Below, one piece after another: positions 17,543 to 25,423 of a stretch of 64,000 bases of DNA (position 1 is its first letter; every line of letters starts with the position of its first letter). The stretch comes from Neolewinella lacunae (GTDB lineage Bacteria > Bacteroidota > Bacteroidia > Chitinophagales > Saprospiraceae). The notes under the pieces are model-generated. The model was not told where the DNA came from, made no database searches, and saw nothing but the letters and a program-made list of their open reading frames with translations. The position numbers were made by a program, and so were the translations under genes. The DNA is taken from positions 231,009 through 295,008 of the forward strand of contig NZ_JACSIT010000152.1 of assembly GCF_014349155.1 (NCBI RefSeq), given 5' to 3'.

Positions 17543-18271
17543 ATGAAGTCTTCCCTGATTACTCCCCTGCTGTTGCTTGGCCTGCTGTTTTCCTCTACTG
17601 CCTGCGACAGCCAAAAAACCAACAACACTGCCGCGGCTCCCGAAGCGAAACCGGCCATGACCAAGGGCAACCCCGAGCCCGTGGCGGGCATCACGATTGA
17701 GGAGGTAGACCAACGCTACGAAGGCTACGCCAAGGCCTACCTGGCGGGCGGCTGTTTCTGGTGTACGGAGGCGGCGCTGGACCGCATTGAAGGCGTTATC
17801 GACGTCTACAGCGGTTACGCTGGCGGCCAGGAGGTGAACCCGACTTACGAAGAAATTGGCACCGGAAGAACGGGCCACGCCGAGGCCATTGTGGTGTATT
17901 ACGACACAGCGGTGATCGACTACGCAACCCTGCTGGACGTGTTTTTTGTGGCCCACGACCCCACGCAACTCAACCGGCAGGGGCCTGATGTCGGGCCGCA
18001 GTACCGCAGTGCCATTTTTCCGCTCAATGCGGAGCAACGCGCCACGGCGACGGCCAAGATTGCCGAATTAAACGCCGGAGGCACTTTTGATAAGCCACTG
18101 GCCACCACCATCGAAGATCCTATCGTGTTCTACCTGGCCGAGGCCTACCACCAGGATTACTACGAAGACCCCAGCAACCCCAACCAGGGTTACGTCCAGA
18201 ACATCTCCCGCCCCAAGGTGGAAAAAGTGATGAAAGTCTTCAAAGACCGCCTGAAAGCGGAGTTCCGTTAA
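17543..18271 (+). CDS. msrA: Peptide methionine-S-sulfoxide reductase MsrA, lipoprotein form
   Basis: The 242-residue protein has a lipoprotein signal peptide (LLLLGLLFSSTAC, lipidated Cys about residue 22), then a short disordered linker and a complete MsrA domain. The catalytic motif GGCFWCTEAA has its Cys at residue 71, and GHAEAIVVYYD and YHQDYYEDP are further MsrA signatures. It reduces methionine sulfoxide in oxidised proteins, here in the periplasm. The start at MKSSLITP was chosen because it directly begins the signal peptide; the longer frame upstream is repeat-derived. Confidence 0.95.
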   Translation: MKSSLITPLLLLGLLFSSTACDSQKTNNTAAAPEAKPAMTKGNPEPVAGITIEEVDQRYEGYAKAYLAGGCFWCTEAALDRIEGVIDVYSGYAGGQEVNPTYEEIGTGRTGHAEAIVVYYDTAVIDYATLLDVFFVAHDPTQLNRQGPDVGPQYRSAIFPLNAEQRATATAKIAELNAGGTFDKPLATTIEDPIVFYLAEAYHQDYYEDPSNPNQGYVQNISRPKVEKVMKVFKDRLKAEFR

Positions 18272-18293
18272 GCCAGCCTTTGGCGCTAAGGAT

Positions 18294-18301
18294 TACCTTT
18301 G
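18294..18301 (+). promoter_or_regulatory. -7 box TACCTTTG just before a start codon
   Basis: TACCTTTG ends 4 bases before the ATG at 18306. If used, transcription would begin at or beside the start codon, giving a leaderless or nearly leaderless message. Confidence 0.35.
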
Positions 18302-18305
18302 CCCC

Positions 18306-18662
18306 ATGGCCAAAATGTACCAACTCAGCACCTGCAATACTTGCCAGCGCATCCTGCGCGAGCTCGGCGAGCAGCCCGACCTGGAGGTCTCCAACATCAA
18401 AGAAACGCCGATTACTGCGGCGGAACTTGATCGGATGGCCGAGTTGGCGGGCAGCTACGAGGCGCTTTTTAACCGGCGGGCCCAGAAGTTTCGCGCGCTC
18501 GGTCTGGCCGGGCAAAAGCTGGAAGAAGCCGACTACCGCCGCCTGATTCTGGAAGAATACACTTTCTTGAAACGGCCCGTCACCATCGTTGGCGACCAAA
18601 TTTTCATCGGCAACGCCAAGCAGGCCGTGGCGGGTACGGCGGCTGCACTGGCGAAGAAATAG
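18306..18662 (+). CDS. ArsC/Spx-like thioredoxin-fold reductase
   Basis: The 118-residue protein has the small thioredoxin fold of the ArsC/Spx/YffB family. The N-terminal STCNTCQRIL supplies a CxxC pair (C10 and C13). LFNRRAQKFRAL and FLKRPVTIVGDQIFIG match the conserved middle and C-terminal segments. Family members are glutathione-linked arsenate reductases or RNA polymerase-binding Spx regulators; the sequence alone does not decide. The stop TAG at 18660-18662 runs directly into the composite repeat (TAGGGCGCGG), exactly as at the end of rlmN. Confidence 0.85.
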   Translation: MAKMYQLSTCNTCQRILRELGEQPDLEVSNIKETPITAAELDRMAELAGSYEALFNRRAQKFRALGLAGQKLEEADYRRLILEEYTFLKRPVTIVGDQIFIGNAKQAVAGTAAALAKK

Positions 18663-18755
18663 GGCGCGGCCGCAGGTGCTCCCCCCCGCCCCCCCGAAGG
18701 GGGGAGTTTGTTGGCCCCCCAACCCCCAGAGGGGGAGAGCAAGGTGAGGCCAGGC
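18662..18755 (+). repeat. Composite C/G-rich hairpin element with 16-mer (copy 2)
   Basis: The 16-mer at 18664-18679 begins directly at the preceding stop codon. A C-rich run, a CCCCCCGAAGGGGGG hairpin, TTGGCCCCCCAA, a CCCCCAGAGGGGG hairpin and GAGAGCAAGGTGAGGCCAG follow. It is parallel to the upstream gene and lies before hemF. Confidence 0.85.
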
Positions 18756-18855
18756 CAGCATTGGGATTACTGCAAGGCTTATGCCGCTCGCGCCGACGGA
18801 GCAACCGCGCTGCCTTACCTTCGCGGGCCCGTTCATTCCTTAAACTTTCCCTGCT

Positions 18856-19752
18856 TTGCAACCCGACCGCCAGGAAATTACCGACTTCTTCGCCACGCTT
18901 CAGGACGAAATCTGTGCCGCGCTTTCCGCCGCCGACGGAGGAACGTTTACCGAAGACAGCTGGGATCGCCCCGGCGGCGGCGGTGGCCGGGCCCGGGTAC
19001 TGCTGGGCAACGACATCGAAAAGGGTGGCGTGAACTTCAGCGCAGTACACGGGGACTTGCCCCCGGCCGCCGCCAAAAGCCTGGGGACCGCCCCGGAGGA
19101 AACCTCCTTCTACGCCACGGGAGTGAGCATCGTCTTGCACCCGCGCAACCCCCACGTCCCCATCATCCACATGAACGTCCGCTACTTCGAACTCGACGGC
19201 GGCCGTTACTGGTTTGGGGGCGGCATTGACCTTACGCCGCACTACATCGACCCCGCGCAAGCCGCCTGGTTCCACCAACAGCTCAAGGCCACCTGCGACC
19301 AGTTTGACCCCGCCTACTACCCGCGCTTCAAGGCGGAGGCCGACGACTACTTCTTCCTCCCCCACCGCAACGAAACCCGCGGCGTTGGCGGCATCTTCTA
19401 CGACCGACTCGAACCCAGCACGGAAGGCAAAGACAAGCGGACGCTCTTCGACTTTACCGCCGCCGTGGGCCGCACCTTTGCACCCACTTACCTGCACCTG
19501 CTGGCCAGCAACAAAGACCTACCCGCAAGTGACGCCGAGCGCCGCTGGCAACAACTCCGGCGCGGCCGCTACGTTGAATTTAACCTGGTGTGGGACCGGG
19601 GCACCAAGTTTGGCCTCACCACCAATGGCCGCACGGAATCCATCCTGATGAGCTTACCCCCCATCGCCGGTTGGGAGTACGATTTTCAGCCCGCACCCGG
19701 CAGCCCGGAAGCCGCAACGCTGGCCGCCCTGCGTAAAGGAATAAACTGGTAG
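18856..19752 (+). CDS. hemF: Oxygen-dependent coproporphyrinogen III oxidase
   Basis: The 298-residue protein matches HemF. It contains DRPGGGGGRARVL, NFSAVHGDLP, PRNPHVPIIHMNVRYFE with the conserved His, and YFFLPHRNETRGVGGIFYD. It converts coproporphyrinogen III to protoporphyrinogen IX in haem synthesis using O2, which points to aerobic life. The start is TTG: an in-frame TAA lies 15 bases upstream (18841-18843) and no ATG occurs before the conserved N-terminal region, so TTG at 18856 is the only reasonable choice. Confidence 0.94.
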   Translation: MQPDRQEITDFFATLQDEICAALSAADGGTFTEDSWDRPGGGGGRARVLLGNDIEKGGVNFSAVHGDLPPAAAKSLGTAPEETSFYATGVSIVLHPRNPHVPIIHMNVRYFELDGGRYWFGGGIDLTPHYIDPAQAAWFHQQLKATCDQFDPAYYPRFKAEADDYFFLPHRNETRGVGGIFYDRLEPSTEGKDKRTLFDFTAAVGRTFAPTYLHLLASNKDLPASDAERRWQQLRRGRYVEFNLVWDRGTKFGLTTNGRTESILMSLPPIAGWEYDFQPAPGSPEAATLAALRKGINW

Positions 19753-20084
19753 CACATCTCCCTCTCAAACCCCAATACCCCACCGCTGCTCTCGTAGCCA
19801 CCCCCCTGACCCCGGTAGGGGTCGAACCTGAATAACTCCGGATGGAGGATGCACCGCATCCGGAATCAGGGGTACACCAACACCCCACCGCTGCTCCCCT
19901 ATACACCCCCCTGACCCCGGTAGGGGTCGAACCTGAATAACCCCGGATGGAGAATGCGAAGCATCCGTAATCCGGGGTACTCCCGCCAGAGGACCAACCC
20001 CCGCATCCGTAATTCAGGGTACTCCCGCCCAAGGCCCAAGCACCACATCCATACCCCGGGATACCCCTCACACACTTCGCCCCC
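19753..20084. repeat. Tandem intergenic repeat, period about 105 bp
   Basis: No gene is called. Two full units start near 19773 and 19878, each with CCCCACCGCTGCTC, CCCCCTGACCCCGGTAGGGG (hairpin CCCC-GGTA-GGGG) and GTCGAACCTGAATAA, then a GGATG/CATCC hairpin. A decayed third unit reaches about 20065. The array lies between the convergent hemF and rhomboid genes. Confidence 0.75.
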
Positions 20085-20768
20085 CTATTCCCAATCCCGC
20101 TTCTTCCGCGCAGCGCCCACTAGGCCGGGGGTGCCGTACCAGATCCGGAACAAAAAGCCTCCCAGTACGCCAAAGACGAAGCCGCCGATGTGGGCCCACC
20201 AGGCAATCCCCCCACTCGTGTCTCCCAGGCTGGCGTAGCCCGCCTGAGACTGCTGGAAAAACCAGAAGCCGAGGAAGAGAAAGGCCGGAACACTGAGCCG
20301 GAAAACGATCAGGTAGCCCCGGATGTTGGAGCGGGGGAACATCACAATGTAGGCTCCCATGACCGCCGAAAGGGCACCGCTGGCCCCCACGGCCGGAATC
20401 GCACTGCCCGTATTGAAGTAGATGTGGCACAGCCCCGCTACCAGTCCGCCCAGCAAGTAAAAAACGGCGAAGGGCAAATTGCCAATCGAGGCCTCGATGT
20501 TGTCGGCAAAAATCCACATGTACAGCATATTGCCCAGCAGGTGCATCCAGCTGCCGTGGAGGAACACGCTGGTAAAGAGCGTGTAGTAATCCTGTCCGCT
20601 TTCGATCTCCGCCGGAATACAGCCGTAGGCGTAGATGAAGGCTGCGCCTTCGGGGCCACCCAGTGAATGCTGGTACCAGTAGATCAACACATTGAGCGCG
20701 ATCAGGCCGTAGGAAAAGAAGGGTACGTGGCCCTGGTGGACCTGGTCATCTCCAATGGGAAAAAACAT
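20085..20768 (-). CDS. Rhomboid intramembrane serine protease
   Basis: The 227-residue protein has six predicted membrane helices. HGSWMHLLGNMLYMWIF carries the rhomboid HxxxN motif. VGASGALSAVMGAY holds the catalytic Ser (GxSG), and WWAHIGGFVFG holds the catalytic His. Rhomboids cut membrane proteins within their transmembrane segments in the inner membrane. A second rhomboid is encoded at 54946. Substrates are unknown. Confidence 0.94.
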   Translation of the reverse strand: MFFPIGDDQVHQGHVPFFSYGLIALNVLIYWYQHSLGGPEGAAFIYAYGCIPAEIESGQDYYTLFTSVFLHGSWMHLLGNMLYMWIFADNIEASIGNLPFAVFYLLGGLVAGLCHIYFNTGSAIPAVGASGALSAVMGAYIVMFPRSNIRGYLIVFRLSVPAFLFLGFWFFQQSQAGYASLGDTSGGIAWWAHIGGFVFGVLGGFLFRIWYGTPGLVGAARKKRDWE

Positions 20769-20886
20769 GGTTAGGGATTGTGCAGGGGGAAGGATACCGT
20801 CTCCGGAGAACGGGAAGGACGGCTATGGCTGATCACGGTGCAGGGCCCGGACCCAATGCCGGAGAAACGTCACGCGCCCGAGGGGG

Positions 20887-21324
20887 TTATTCCAACGCAG
20901 CTTTTTCTACCATCACCCGCAGGCGGTAGGCTTCGGGGGTGGTTTGTACCCGGGCGACGGGATAGGGGTCGAGGCCCAATACCTTCACCAGGCCGTTTTT
21001 CACGCCAAAGCGGACGGGCATTTTGGGGTCTACCTCAATGACCAGGTCTTTGATTTCTCCGTTGGGCAGGCTGACCCGGGCGACGGCCTCACCCGCCCGT
21101 ACGCAGTCTACGCCCTGGGGGCAACGGCTGTCGGACACCACCTCCACGAAAGTGAACAAGGGGGCTTCCTTGCTGACCCGCAGCGATTGCCCAGGGGCCA
21201 GCGTCTCCATTACGTCGTAAGCGACTGACTTCACCTCGCCCGTCGGCAGGCTTACTTCCGCCACCTTCTTGTGGCAGGCGGCGCTAAAGACGAGGGCAGC
21301 AAAGAGAAAAAAACGCAGCAGCAT
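20887..21324 (-). CDS. Small lipoprotein of unknown function
   Basis: The 145-residue product begins with a lipoprotein signal, LLRFFLFAALVFSAAC, with the Cys at about residue 17. The mature part has DSRCPQGVDCVRAGEAVARV, a Cys-containing motif common in small Bacteroidota lipoproteins whose role is not known to me. The start at MLLRFF was preferred because longer in-frame extensions hide the signal peptide. It is divergent from the metalloprotease at 21566. Confidence 0.8.
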   Translation of the reverse strand: MLLRFFLFAALVFSAACHKKVAEVSLPTGEVKSVAYDVMETLAPGQSLRVSKEAPLFTFVEVVSDSRCPQGVDCVRAGEAVARVSLPNGEIKDLVIEVDPKMPVRFGVKNGLVKVLGLDPYPVARVQTTPEAYRLRVMVEKAALE

Positions 21325-21525
21325 AAGGGAAAGATTGTGGGCCGCAGAAGGCTCAGTTGGAGGGGGCAAAACGGCGGATTCGCCCATCCGTAAAGGTAAC
21401 GTGCCCCGGTTGAAAAAGTGCGCCTGGCCGCTGCTTGGCTGGCTTTCGACGTCTTTGTCCGCTGCATTGCACCGCAGAAATGGGCTTACTGGGTAGCTTG
21501 CCAACTTTCCCCGGGGAAAAACCAT

Positions 21526-21533
21526 TAGCTTTG
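21526..21533 (+). promoter_or_regulatory. -7 box TAGCTTTG upstream of the metalloprotease gene
   Basis: TAGCTTTG fits TAnnTTTG exactly and is 32 bases before the ATG at 21566. A TTG at 21499-21501 is slightly too far away for an ideal -33 box. Confidence 0.5.
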
Positions 21534-21565
21534 AACGTTCTGGGAATCTTAACCATATCACATTC

Positions 21566-24001
21566 ATGAAACAAATATTTTTCCTGCTGACGCTGCTGCT
21601 CAGCACCCCCATCCTCGTTGCGCAGGCAGAAAATGCTGATACCGGGGCCTCCGAAAAAAAGGAGGACGCCAAAGACGAGAAAAAAGAGAAGAAAGACCCC
21701 TACGCCGAGCTGACGAAAGACGCTGAAATCGCCAAGGGTTTATTCGACGTCATTACCAAAGAAGGCAAAACCTACTTTGAGCTTCCCCTGGGCTTGCTGG
21801 AGGACGAAATTCTGGTGGTCAGCCGCATCAGTGGCTTCGTCAAAGGGCTCAATTTCGGTGGGGCGGGCGTTCGCAGCCGGCCGCAGCAAGTTATCCGCTG
21901 GCAGAAGAAAGGCGATAAGGTGCTCCTCCGCAGCGTCAGCTACAACAGTGTGGCAGACGAAAACCTGCCGGTCTACCAGTCCGTACGCAACAACAACTTC
22001 GAGCCCATCATTGCCGCCTTTGATGTCAAAGCCTACGGCAAAGACAGCCTCAGCATCGTTGCTGAGGTCACCCCATTGTTTACCACCGACGTAGAAATGA
22101 TTGGTGCCGTCGACGGCGACGAGCGGAAGCGCTTCGGGATCAAGGGCCTGGACAAAAGCCGGAGCATGGTCATGTCGGCCAAAGCCTTCCCCAGCAACGT
22201 GGAAATCCGCCACGTCCTTACTTACAACGGCGATAAGTTGCCCGATAACCAAGTCACCGGCACCCTTTCCGTCGAAATGAACCAGAGTTTCATTCTGCTC
22301 CCCGCCGACCCCATGCGCCCCCGCGTGTACGACCCCCGGGTAGGCTACTTCAGCATCCGGCAAACGAACTACGGCCTGGACGCCCAACGCGCCGAAACCC
22401 AGCGCTTCATCACCCGCTGGCGCCTGGAGCCCGTAGACATGGCCGCCTGGAAACGCGGAGAACTGGTGGATGTGAAAAAACCCATCGTCTACTACATCGA
22501 CCCCGCTACCCCCGAAGAATGGGCCCCCTACATCGCCCAAGGGGTTGACGACTGGGCCAAGACCTTCGAAGCGATTGGCCTGAAAAACGCCATCATGTCC
22601 AAACGCGCCCCCACCAAGGAAGAAGACCCCGACTGGAGCCCCGAAGACGTCCGTTACTCCGTCATCCGTTACGTTACCACCGACATTCAGAACGCGATGG
22701 GGCCCCACGTACACGACCCCCGCACGGGCGAGATCCTGGAAAGCGACATCATCTGGTACCACAACGTGATGAACCTGCTGCGCAACTGGTACCTGATCCA
22801 GACGGCCGCCGTAAACCCCAAGGCCCGCACGCCCAAGTTCGAGCGCGAAGTGATGGGCGAACTCATCCGCTTCGTCAGCGCCCACGAAGTAGGGCATACC
22901 CTGGGCCTGCCCCACAACATGGGCAGCTCCGCCGCCTACAGCGTGGCAGATTTGCGCAAACCCGGCTTCGTGCAGGAGAACGGTACGGCACCCAGCATCA
23001 TGGACTACGCCCGCTTTAACTACGTTGCGCAGCCCGAAGACAAGGGGGCGGGCCTCCACCCCAAGATCGGCCCCTACGATTTCTACGCCATCGAGTACGG
23101 CTACAAGCCAATGCCCGAAGTCAACTCTGCGGAAGCGGAAAGGCCCCTGCTCAATAAAATGGTGAAGGCCAAGGCCAACGACCCCCGCTACCGCTACGGC
23201 GCCCAGCGCGGCAACGGCCACGACCCCAGCGCCCAAACCGAAGACCTGAGCGGTGATGCCGTTGCCGCCTCCGACCTCGGCATTGCCAACCTCAAGCGGA
23301 TCGTCCCTAACCTGCCTACCTGGATGGCTGAAGACGGCAAATACTTTGAGGACCTGGAAGAAGTTTACGACAACGTCATCGGTCAGCTGCGTCGCTACAC
23401 CGGCCACGTGGCCAGCAACGTCGGTGGCGTCATTGAATGGCAACGGTCGGCCGACGAAGGAAAGGTCGTCTACGAAACCGTCGACGCCGCCAAACAACGC
23501 GCCGCCGTAGACTTCGTCAACCGCCAGATCTTTACTACACCCACCTGGCTGCTCGACCCCGCCATCCTGCAGCGCATCTCCCCCAGCGGCGTGGCCGACA
23601 AAATCCGCGGGCTCCAAGGAACCGCCCTGAGCACCCTGATGAACCTCAGCCGCCTCAACCGCCTGGCCGAACAACAGGCCCTCACCCCCGCCACCTACGG
23701 CTTGATGGACCTGATGGAGCAAACCCGCAACGGCGTCTTTACCACCGCAAACACGAACTCCACCTTCGGTCGTACCCTGCAATCCAACTACGTCAAAGGC
23801 TTGGCCAGTTTGCTGGAAAATGACGAAGCCGGCGCCGACGTAAAAGCCGCCGCGCGCGCCACCCTCGTGAAAGTAGCTTCCGACCTGGATGCTTCCACGG
23901 CTTCTGCCGACCAGGCTACCCTGGTCAGCGGCCACCAGATGGAACTCTCCCAACAGATTAGCCTGGCCCTCAAAGGGGTAGAGGCTTTGTTGGAGAAATA
24001 A
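21566..24001 (+). CDS. Secreted zinc-dependent metalloprotease (DUF5117-type metzincin)
   Basis: The 811-residue protein starts with a signal peptide (FFLLTLLLSTPILVAQA), then a very acidic/basic linker rich in Lys and Glu. The catalytic zinc motif SAHEVGHTLGLPHNMG gives HExxHxxGxxH with the first His at residue 440, which defines a metzincin. A Met-turn candidate, SIMDYARFNYV, lies about 50 residues later. Large proteins of this layout (DUF5117/DUF4953) are common in Bacteroidota and are exported peptidases of unknown targets. No T9SS sorting domain is visible at the C-terminus. It is divergent from a small lipoprotein. Confidence 0.92.
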   Translation: MKQIFFLLTLLLSTPILVAQAENADTGASEKKEDAKDEKKEKKDPYAELTKDAEIAKGLFDVITKEGKTYFELPLGLLEDEILVVSRISGFVKGLNFGGAGVRSRPQQVIRWQKKGDKVLLRSVSYNSVADENLPVYQSVRNNNFEPIIAAFDVKAYGKDSLSIVAEVTPLFTTDVEMIGAVDGDERKRFGIKGLDKSRSMVMSAKAFPSNVEIRHVLTYNGDKLPDNQVTGTLSVEMNQSFILLPADPMRPRVYDPRVGYFSIRQTNYGLDAQRAETQRFITRWRLEPVDMAAWKRGELVDVKKPIVYYIDPATPEEWAPYIAQGVDDWAKTFEAIGLKNAIMSKRAPTKEEDPDWSPEDVRYSVIRYVTTDIQNAMGPHVHDPRTGEILESDIIWYHNVMNLLRNWYLIQTAAVNPKARTPKFEREVMGELIRFVSAHEVGHTLGLPHNMGSSAAYSVADLRKPGFVQENGTAPSIMDYARFNYVAQPEDKGAGLHPKIGPYDFYAIEYGYKPMPEVNSAEAERPLLNKMVKAKANDPRYRYGAQRGNGHDPSAQTEDLSGDAVAASDLGIANLKRIVPNLPTWMAEDGKYFEDLEEVYDNVIGQLRRYTGHVASNVGGVIEWQRSADEGKVVYETVDAAKQRAAVDFVNRQIFTTPTWLLDPAILQRISPSGVADKIRGLQGTALSTLMNLSRLNRLAEQQALTPATYGLMDLMEQTRNGVFTTANTNSTFGRTLQSNYVKGLASLLENDEAGADVKAAARATLVKVASDLDASTASADQATLVSGHQMELSQQISLALKGVEALLEK

Positions 24002-24078
24002 GCACCGAAGACGTTCGTAAAAAGCAAAGCGGGCGCGGAGGAATTTCCTTCGTGCCCGCTTTGCTGTTTTGGTAGACC

Positions 24079-25155
24079 CTACGCCCCCGCAATCCACCCC
24101 CGTTGCCGCGCGTGCTCCAGGGCCTCAGCGTAATCACCAATCAATTTCACTTCGATGCCCGCAGCAGATTCGATGAGTTGCTCAATGCGTTGGGCGCGGC
24201 GCTCGTGCTGGACGTCCCGGATGTAGATGGCCAGGATGCGGCCGGGGTTGTTGCGCGCGGCTTCCAGGTAGATGTCGGTATCGTGCTCGCCGGAGTCACC
24301 GACGAGGATGAAAGGCATGGTGGGGTAGGTGGTCAGGATTTTGCGGACCATGTCAGCCTTGTGGGTCCGGTAACTGAACAGGGCATCTTCGGCGGGCAGG
24401 CCAAAGTCGCGCAGCAAAATCGGGCCACGGGGGAAGTGGTGGAGCTGGACAAAGTCGGCCAGCAGGTCGTACAAGTTCCACGGAGAATTCGAGACGTAGA
24501 AAAAGGGATTGAATCCTTCCCCGTCGGTACCCAGTGCGAGGGCCTGGTAAAAGTCGGCGACCCCTGCAAAAGCCCGGCGGTTGCCCGCGTTTTTCAGCAG
24601 GGTATGTACCATCGTCTTGAGCTTCAGGCGGCTGGTCACGTCGGTCTGCAGGATCGTATCGTCGATGTCGCTGATCACCCCGAAATCGGCTGCGCTGGGA
24701 ACAACGACGTCGGAGTGGGAGACAAAGTCTACCGGGCCATCGAAGGGGGTAGAGCGGACGATGACTTCCGCCTCGTGCCAAAGCCCGTGCTCACTCACTA
24801 CTTCGTCTTCCGGGGCACAGTGGTGCTCTACGTGGAAGTAGCCCTCGGAGTCGGTGATGCGCCGGAACGTGTGGTGCCCCCAGCAAATGTCCACCTCCGC
24901 GCCGGTGATTTCCCGGCTGTTGAGGCGTTTGAAGTTGTTGACGATGTTGTCCAGCAGGTTATCGCGTTCGCCGCGGCTGATGCCCCGGTCGCGAAGCACC
25001 CGCCCGGTCAGGAAGAGGTAGTCTTCCCGGCCGAAGCCGACGTAGTTGGCCACGGAAACGGGCTTATCGTGCCCCCAGCCGAGGCGGTCTACCATTTCGT
25101 CCCACTCCCGGTGGGCAATTTTGCCAATGGCTTGCAAGGTTTGTTTAATGGGCAT
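24079..25155 (-). CDS. App1-like phosphatidate phosphatase (DUF2183)
   Basis: The 358-residue protein contains the App1 catalytic domain. FGVISDIDDTILQTDV is the DxDxT haloacid-dehalogenase motif, FYVSNSPWNLYDLL the second motif, and PFILVGDSGEHDTDIY the third. The N-terminal part, with VANYVGFGREDYLFLTGRVL, is the usual App1 beta-sandwich. Yeast App1 dephosphorylates phosphatidic acid; in bacteria a lipid phosphate substrate is inferred. I chose the ATG at 25153-25155 over a longer frame that translates upstream DNA and the 16-mer neighbourhood. Confidence 0.88.
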   Translation of the reverse strand: MPIKQTLQAIGKIAHREWDEMVDRLGWGHDKPVSVANYVGFGREDYLFLTGRVLRDRGISRGERDNLLDNIVNNFKRLNSREITGAEVDICWGHHTFRRITDSEGYFHVEHHCAPEDEVVSEHGLWHEAEVIVRSTPFDGPVDFVSHSDVVVPSAADFGVISDIDDTILQTDVTSRLKLKTMVHTLLKNAGNRRAFAGVADFYQALALGTDGEGFNPFFYVSNSPWNLYDLLADFVQLHHFPRGPILLRDFGLPAEDALFSYRTHKADMVRKILTTYPTMPFILVGDSGEHDTDIYLEAARNNPGRILAIYIRDVQHERRAQRIEQLIESAAGIEVKLIGDYAEALEHARQRGWIAGA

Positions 25156-25223
25156 AACCCCCTTAACGTTCCGGAGGAGACGGGGTTTGCCGGCGGACGT
25201 CCTAATTCGTCCAACCTCCCCCC

Positions 25224-25239
25224 GCACCTGCGGCCGCGC
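25224..25239 (-). repeat. Dispersed 16-mer repeat GCGCGGCCGCAGGTGC
   Basis: Exact copy between the divergent App1-like and porX genes. Upstream bases are TTT instead of GG, like the 4564 and 59383 variants. Confidence 0.85.
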
Positions 25240-25423
25240 AAATAAAAAAAGACAATACTTTCTCCCCCGACTTCACCGTTCCAACCATCCCACCGCCTTA
25301 AACGTAGTATCTTTCCCTTCGTTTTGGCAGACTTACCACACAAAACTGCGGCAAACACGTTACTAGTTTCTTTCTCCCCGCAAGACCAAGCCTTTTCAGC
25401 AAGCTTTAAACCCCACACTCCGC

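Noticed and set aside
19616..20071. Minus-strand Gly/Cys/Tyr-rich repeat protein
   Set aside because: The frame exists only because the tandem DNA repeat translates periodically; its 3' end overlaps hemF and no start context is seen.
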